From DUQW01 sp050953825 (GTDB taxonomy: Bacteria > Bacillota_I > Bacilli_A > Acholeplasmatales > Acholeplasmataceae): 64,000 nt of DNA. A program made the translations under genes and the position numbers. Shown here piece by piece: positions 62,240 to 64,000 of this stretch. The stretch is taken from assembly GCA_050953825.1 (NCBI GenBank), contig JBMNNF010000013.1, positions 248,001 to 312,000 on the forward strand, given 5' to 3'. Position 1 is the stretch's first letter; every line of letters starts with the position of its first letter. A model generated the notes under the pieces. It was not told the DNA's origin. It ran no database searches and saw only the letters and a program-made list of their open reading frames with translations.

Positions 62240-62268
62240 TTGAATTTATACCATTGAAATGGTATAAT
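62240..62268 (+). promoter_or_regulatory. tex promoter with inverted repeat over the -10
   Basis: TTGAAT (62240-62245), a 17-base spacer, and TATAAT (62263-62268). A perfect inverted repeat fills the spacer and overlaps the -10: arms TATACCATT (62247-62255) and AATGGTATA (62258-62266) around GA. Confidence 0.75.
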
Positions 62269-62308
62269 TATACAAAAGTTTGATTTTTATTAGAAAGGTT
62301 TTGATTAT

Positions 62309-64000
62309 ATGAACGAACAAGTTTTAAGAGAAGTAAGTGAATCATTAAAGATTAGCTTAAAACAAATTAATACCGTATTAACTTTATTAGATGAAGGTAA
62401 TACGATTCCGTTTATTGCTAGATATCGTAAAGAAGCGACTGGCGGTTTAGATGAAGAACAAATTAACGCGATCCATAAAGAATGGGAATATGCTAATAAT
62501 TTATATAACCGTAAAGAAGATGTAATTCGACTAATTGATGAAAGAGGGATGTTAACTCCAGAATTAAAAGAAGCGATTTTAAAAGCTGAAAAATTAGTTG
62601 ATGTTGAAGACTTATATCGTCCTTATAAAGAAAAGAAGAAAACTAAAGCGACTGAAGCGATTGCGAAAGGTTTAGAACCACTCGCTGAGTGGTTGTTAAC
62701 TTTCCCAATGACTGATGTCGTTGAAGAAGCTAAAAAATATATTACTGAAGAAGTGCCAACTACCGATGAGGCAATTGAAGGAGCTAAATTTATTATCGCT
62801 GAACGAATTAGTGATGAAGCTGATTATCGTAAAGTTTTAAGAGATATGCTAAGAGATTATGGTGAAGTTGTCTCAACCCTTAGAAAAAATGCGGAAGATG
62901 AAAGAAAAACTTATGAAAATTATTATGATTATCGTGAACCAGTTAATAAAATCAGACCACATCGTACCTTAGCGATTAATCGTGCTGAAAAAGAAAAAGT
63001 AGTTAATGTTAAAATTGATATTGAACGGTCAATGATGATTGATTATTTAGAAAGACAAGTTATTAAAAAAGATAAATCAACAGCGACTCGTTATCTTAAA
63101 GAGGCAGTTGATGATTCATTAAAACGATTAATCTTTCCAAGTTTAGAACGTGAAATTCGTTCTGAATTAACTGAAGCTGGTGAAGATCAAGCGATTGATA
63201 TTTTCTCAATGAACTTACATAATCTATTACTACAACCACCACTTCAAGGAAGAGTTATTCTTGGAGTGGACCCAGCATATCGAACTGGTTGTAAGTTAGC
63301 GGTAGTTGATGAACAAGGAAAAGTTTTAGCAGTTGATACAATTTACCCACATATTTTTGGTGAACAGAGAAGAATGGAAGCCGCAAGAAAAGTCTTCCAA
63401 TTAGTAACTAAATATAAAGTTGAATTGATCGCAATTGGTAATGGTACCGCTTCAAGAGAAACTGAAGAGTTTATCGCTGACGTTATTAAAGCGACTAATT
63501 TAAAAGCCCAATATGTTATTGTTAATGAAGCTGGAGCTTCGGTATACTCAGCTAGTGATCTAGCACGAGAAGAATTTCCAGATTTAGAGGTGGAACAACG
63601 TTCAGCGGCATCAATTGCCAGAAGACTACAAGATCCATTATCTGAATTAGTTAAGATTGATCCAAAATCAATCGGTGTTGGGCAATATCAACACGATGTT
63701 ACTCCTAAGAAATTAAATGATCAATTAAACTTCGTTGTTACTCAAGCGGTTAACTCAGTGGGAGTTGATGTGAATACCGCCTCAAAAGCACTATTAGTTT
63801 ATGTCTCAGGATTAACTAAACGTACAGCTGATAGTATTGTTGAAAGAAGAAATAAATTAGGTAGATATAACTCGCGTGAAGAATTGTTAGATGTCCCTTA
63901 CTTAGGCGAAAAATCATATGAACAAGCGGTTGGATTTTTAAGAATTAGAGATGGTGAAGAAGCGTTAGATATGACATCAATTCACCCTGAAAGTTATGAA
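62309..64000 (+). CDS. tex: Tex-family RNA-binding transcription accessory protein, 3' truncated by window
   Basis: The first 564 codons of a gene that runs past the window end. The translated start MNEQVLREVSESLKIS, then EEGNTIPFIARYRKEATGG in its local form (LDEGNTIPFIARYRKEATG), and later GRVILGVDPAYRTGCKLAVVD (YqgF/RNase H-like domain) and DVNTASKALLVYVSG (helix-hairpin-helix region) are those of Tex. The C-terminal S1 domain lies outside the window. Tex binds RNA and affects transcription of selected genes. ATG 62309 follows AGAAAGG. Confidence 0.95.
   Translation, partial: MNEQVLREVSESLKISLKQINTVLTLLDEGNTIPFIARYRKEATGGLDEEQINAIHKEWEYANNLYNRKEDVIRLIDERGMLTPELKEAILKAEKLVDVEDLYRPYKEKKKTKATEAIAKGLEPLAEWLLTFPMTDVVEEAKKYITEEVPTTDEAIEGAKFIIAERISDEADYRKVLRDMLRDYGEVVSTLRKNAEDERKTYENYYDYREPVNKIRPHRTLAINRAEKEKVVNVKIDIERSMMIDYLERQVIKKDKSTATRYLKEAVDDSLKRLIFPSLEREIRSELTEAGEDQAIDIFSMNLHNLLLQPPLQGRVILGVDPAYRTGCKLAVVDEQGKVLAVDTIYPHIFGEQRRMEAARKVFQLVTKYKVELIAIGNGTASRETEEFIADVIKATNLKAQYVIVNEAGASVYSASDLAREEFPDLEVEQRSAASIARRLQDPLSELVKIDPKSIGVGQYQHDVTPKKLNDQLNFVVTQAVNSVGVDVNTASKALLVYVSGLTKRTADSIVERRNKLGRYNSREELLDVPYLGEKSYEQAVGFLRIRDGEEALDMTSIHPESYE

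Overview
The window looks like chromosomal DNA from a low-GC, Gram-positive-derived bacterium of the Mollicutes or a close relative (Acholeplasma, Izemoplasma or Haloplasma type). The evidence is an AT-rich sequence, strong AGGAGG-type ribosome binding sites, dense operons with 1-, 4- and 8-base gene overlaps, and Firmicutes-style gene orders: rpoE-pyrG-fba, tilS-hpt-ftsH-rqcP-lysS, hprK-lgt-ppaX and pcrA-ligA. TGA is used as a stop (for example at 204-206, 12365-12367, 34016-34018 and 44457-44459) and tryptophan is TGG, so the code is the standard bacterial one and not the Mycoplasma code. I found no rRNA, tRNA, CRISPR array or insertion sequence.

Layout. 1-3.4 kb: end of rpoE, then pyrG, fba and an acidic hypothetical. 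3.4-7.9 kb: two tandem fused ATPase-permease (MacB-like) ABC proteins. 8-14.2 kb: a small membrane protein and the tilS-hpt-ftsH-rqcP-lysS operon, all on the minus strand. 14.3-16.9 kb: a three-gene polar amino acid ABC importer behind what I read as a lysine riboswitch with its own promoter and terminator. 16.9-22.5 kb: an SGNH hydrolase, maf-dusB, a MalY/PatB-type aminotransferase and a BcrA-like ABC exporter pair. 22.7-29.6 kb: one 6.9-kb gene for a repeat-rich surface lipoprotein. 29.6-35.6 kb: hflX, then cdaA with a small membrane protein and a PAS/degenerate-GGDEF membrane protein, then a folate gene, an ispDF fusion, yutD and a NifU-like gene. 35.7-41.3 kb: pgi with the tRNA t6A genes (tsaE, tsaB, tsaD) and rimI, then an anchored extracytoplasmic protein. 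41.4-42.5 kb: two small membrane proteins. 42.6-45.9 kb: an accessory island. 46.1-56 kb: glnS, pcrA, a compact second UvrD-like helicase, ligA and uvrA. 56-62.2 kb: hprK-lgt-ppaX-trxB-whiA and small membrane proteins. 62.3 kb to the end: tex, cut by the window edge.

The region least like a housekeeping chromosome is 42.6-45.9 kb. A consensus promoter with an overlapping inverted repeat drives a HigB-like toxin, an antitoxin-like XRE regulator fused to an ImmA/IrrE-type metallopeptidase domain, and an sce7725-like protein. These converge on an sce7726-like putative nuclease. The two convergent genes end inside one perfect 12-bp-arm palindrome that encodes the same last residues on both strands. 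It is a good candidate for a stress or phage-defence module. Other points of note are the cyclic-di-AMP synthase gene next to a GdpP-like sensor that lacks the phosphodiesterase part, the lysine riboswitch, inverted repeats overlapping the tex and 56-kb promoters, and a GlnRS gene in a lineage where tRNA-Gln is usually charged indirectly.
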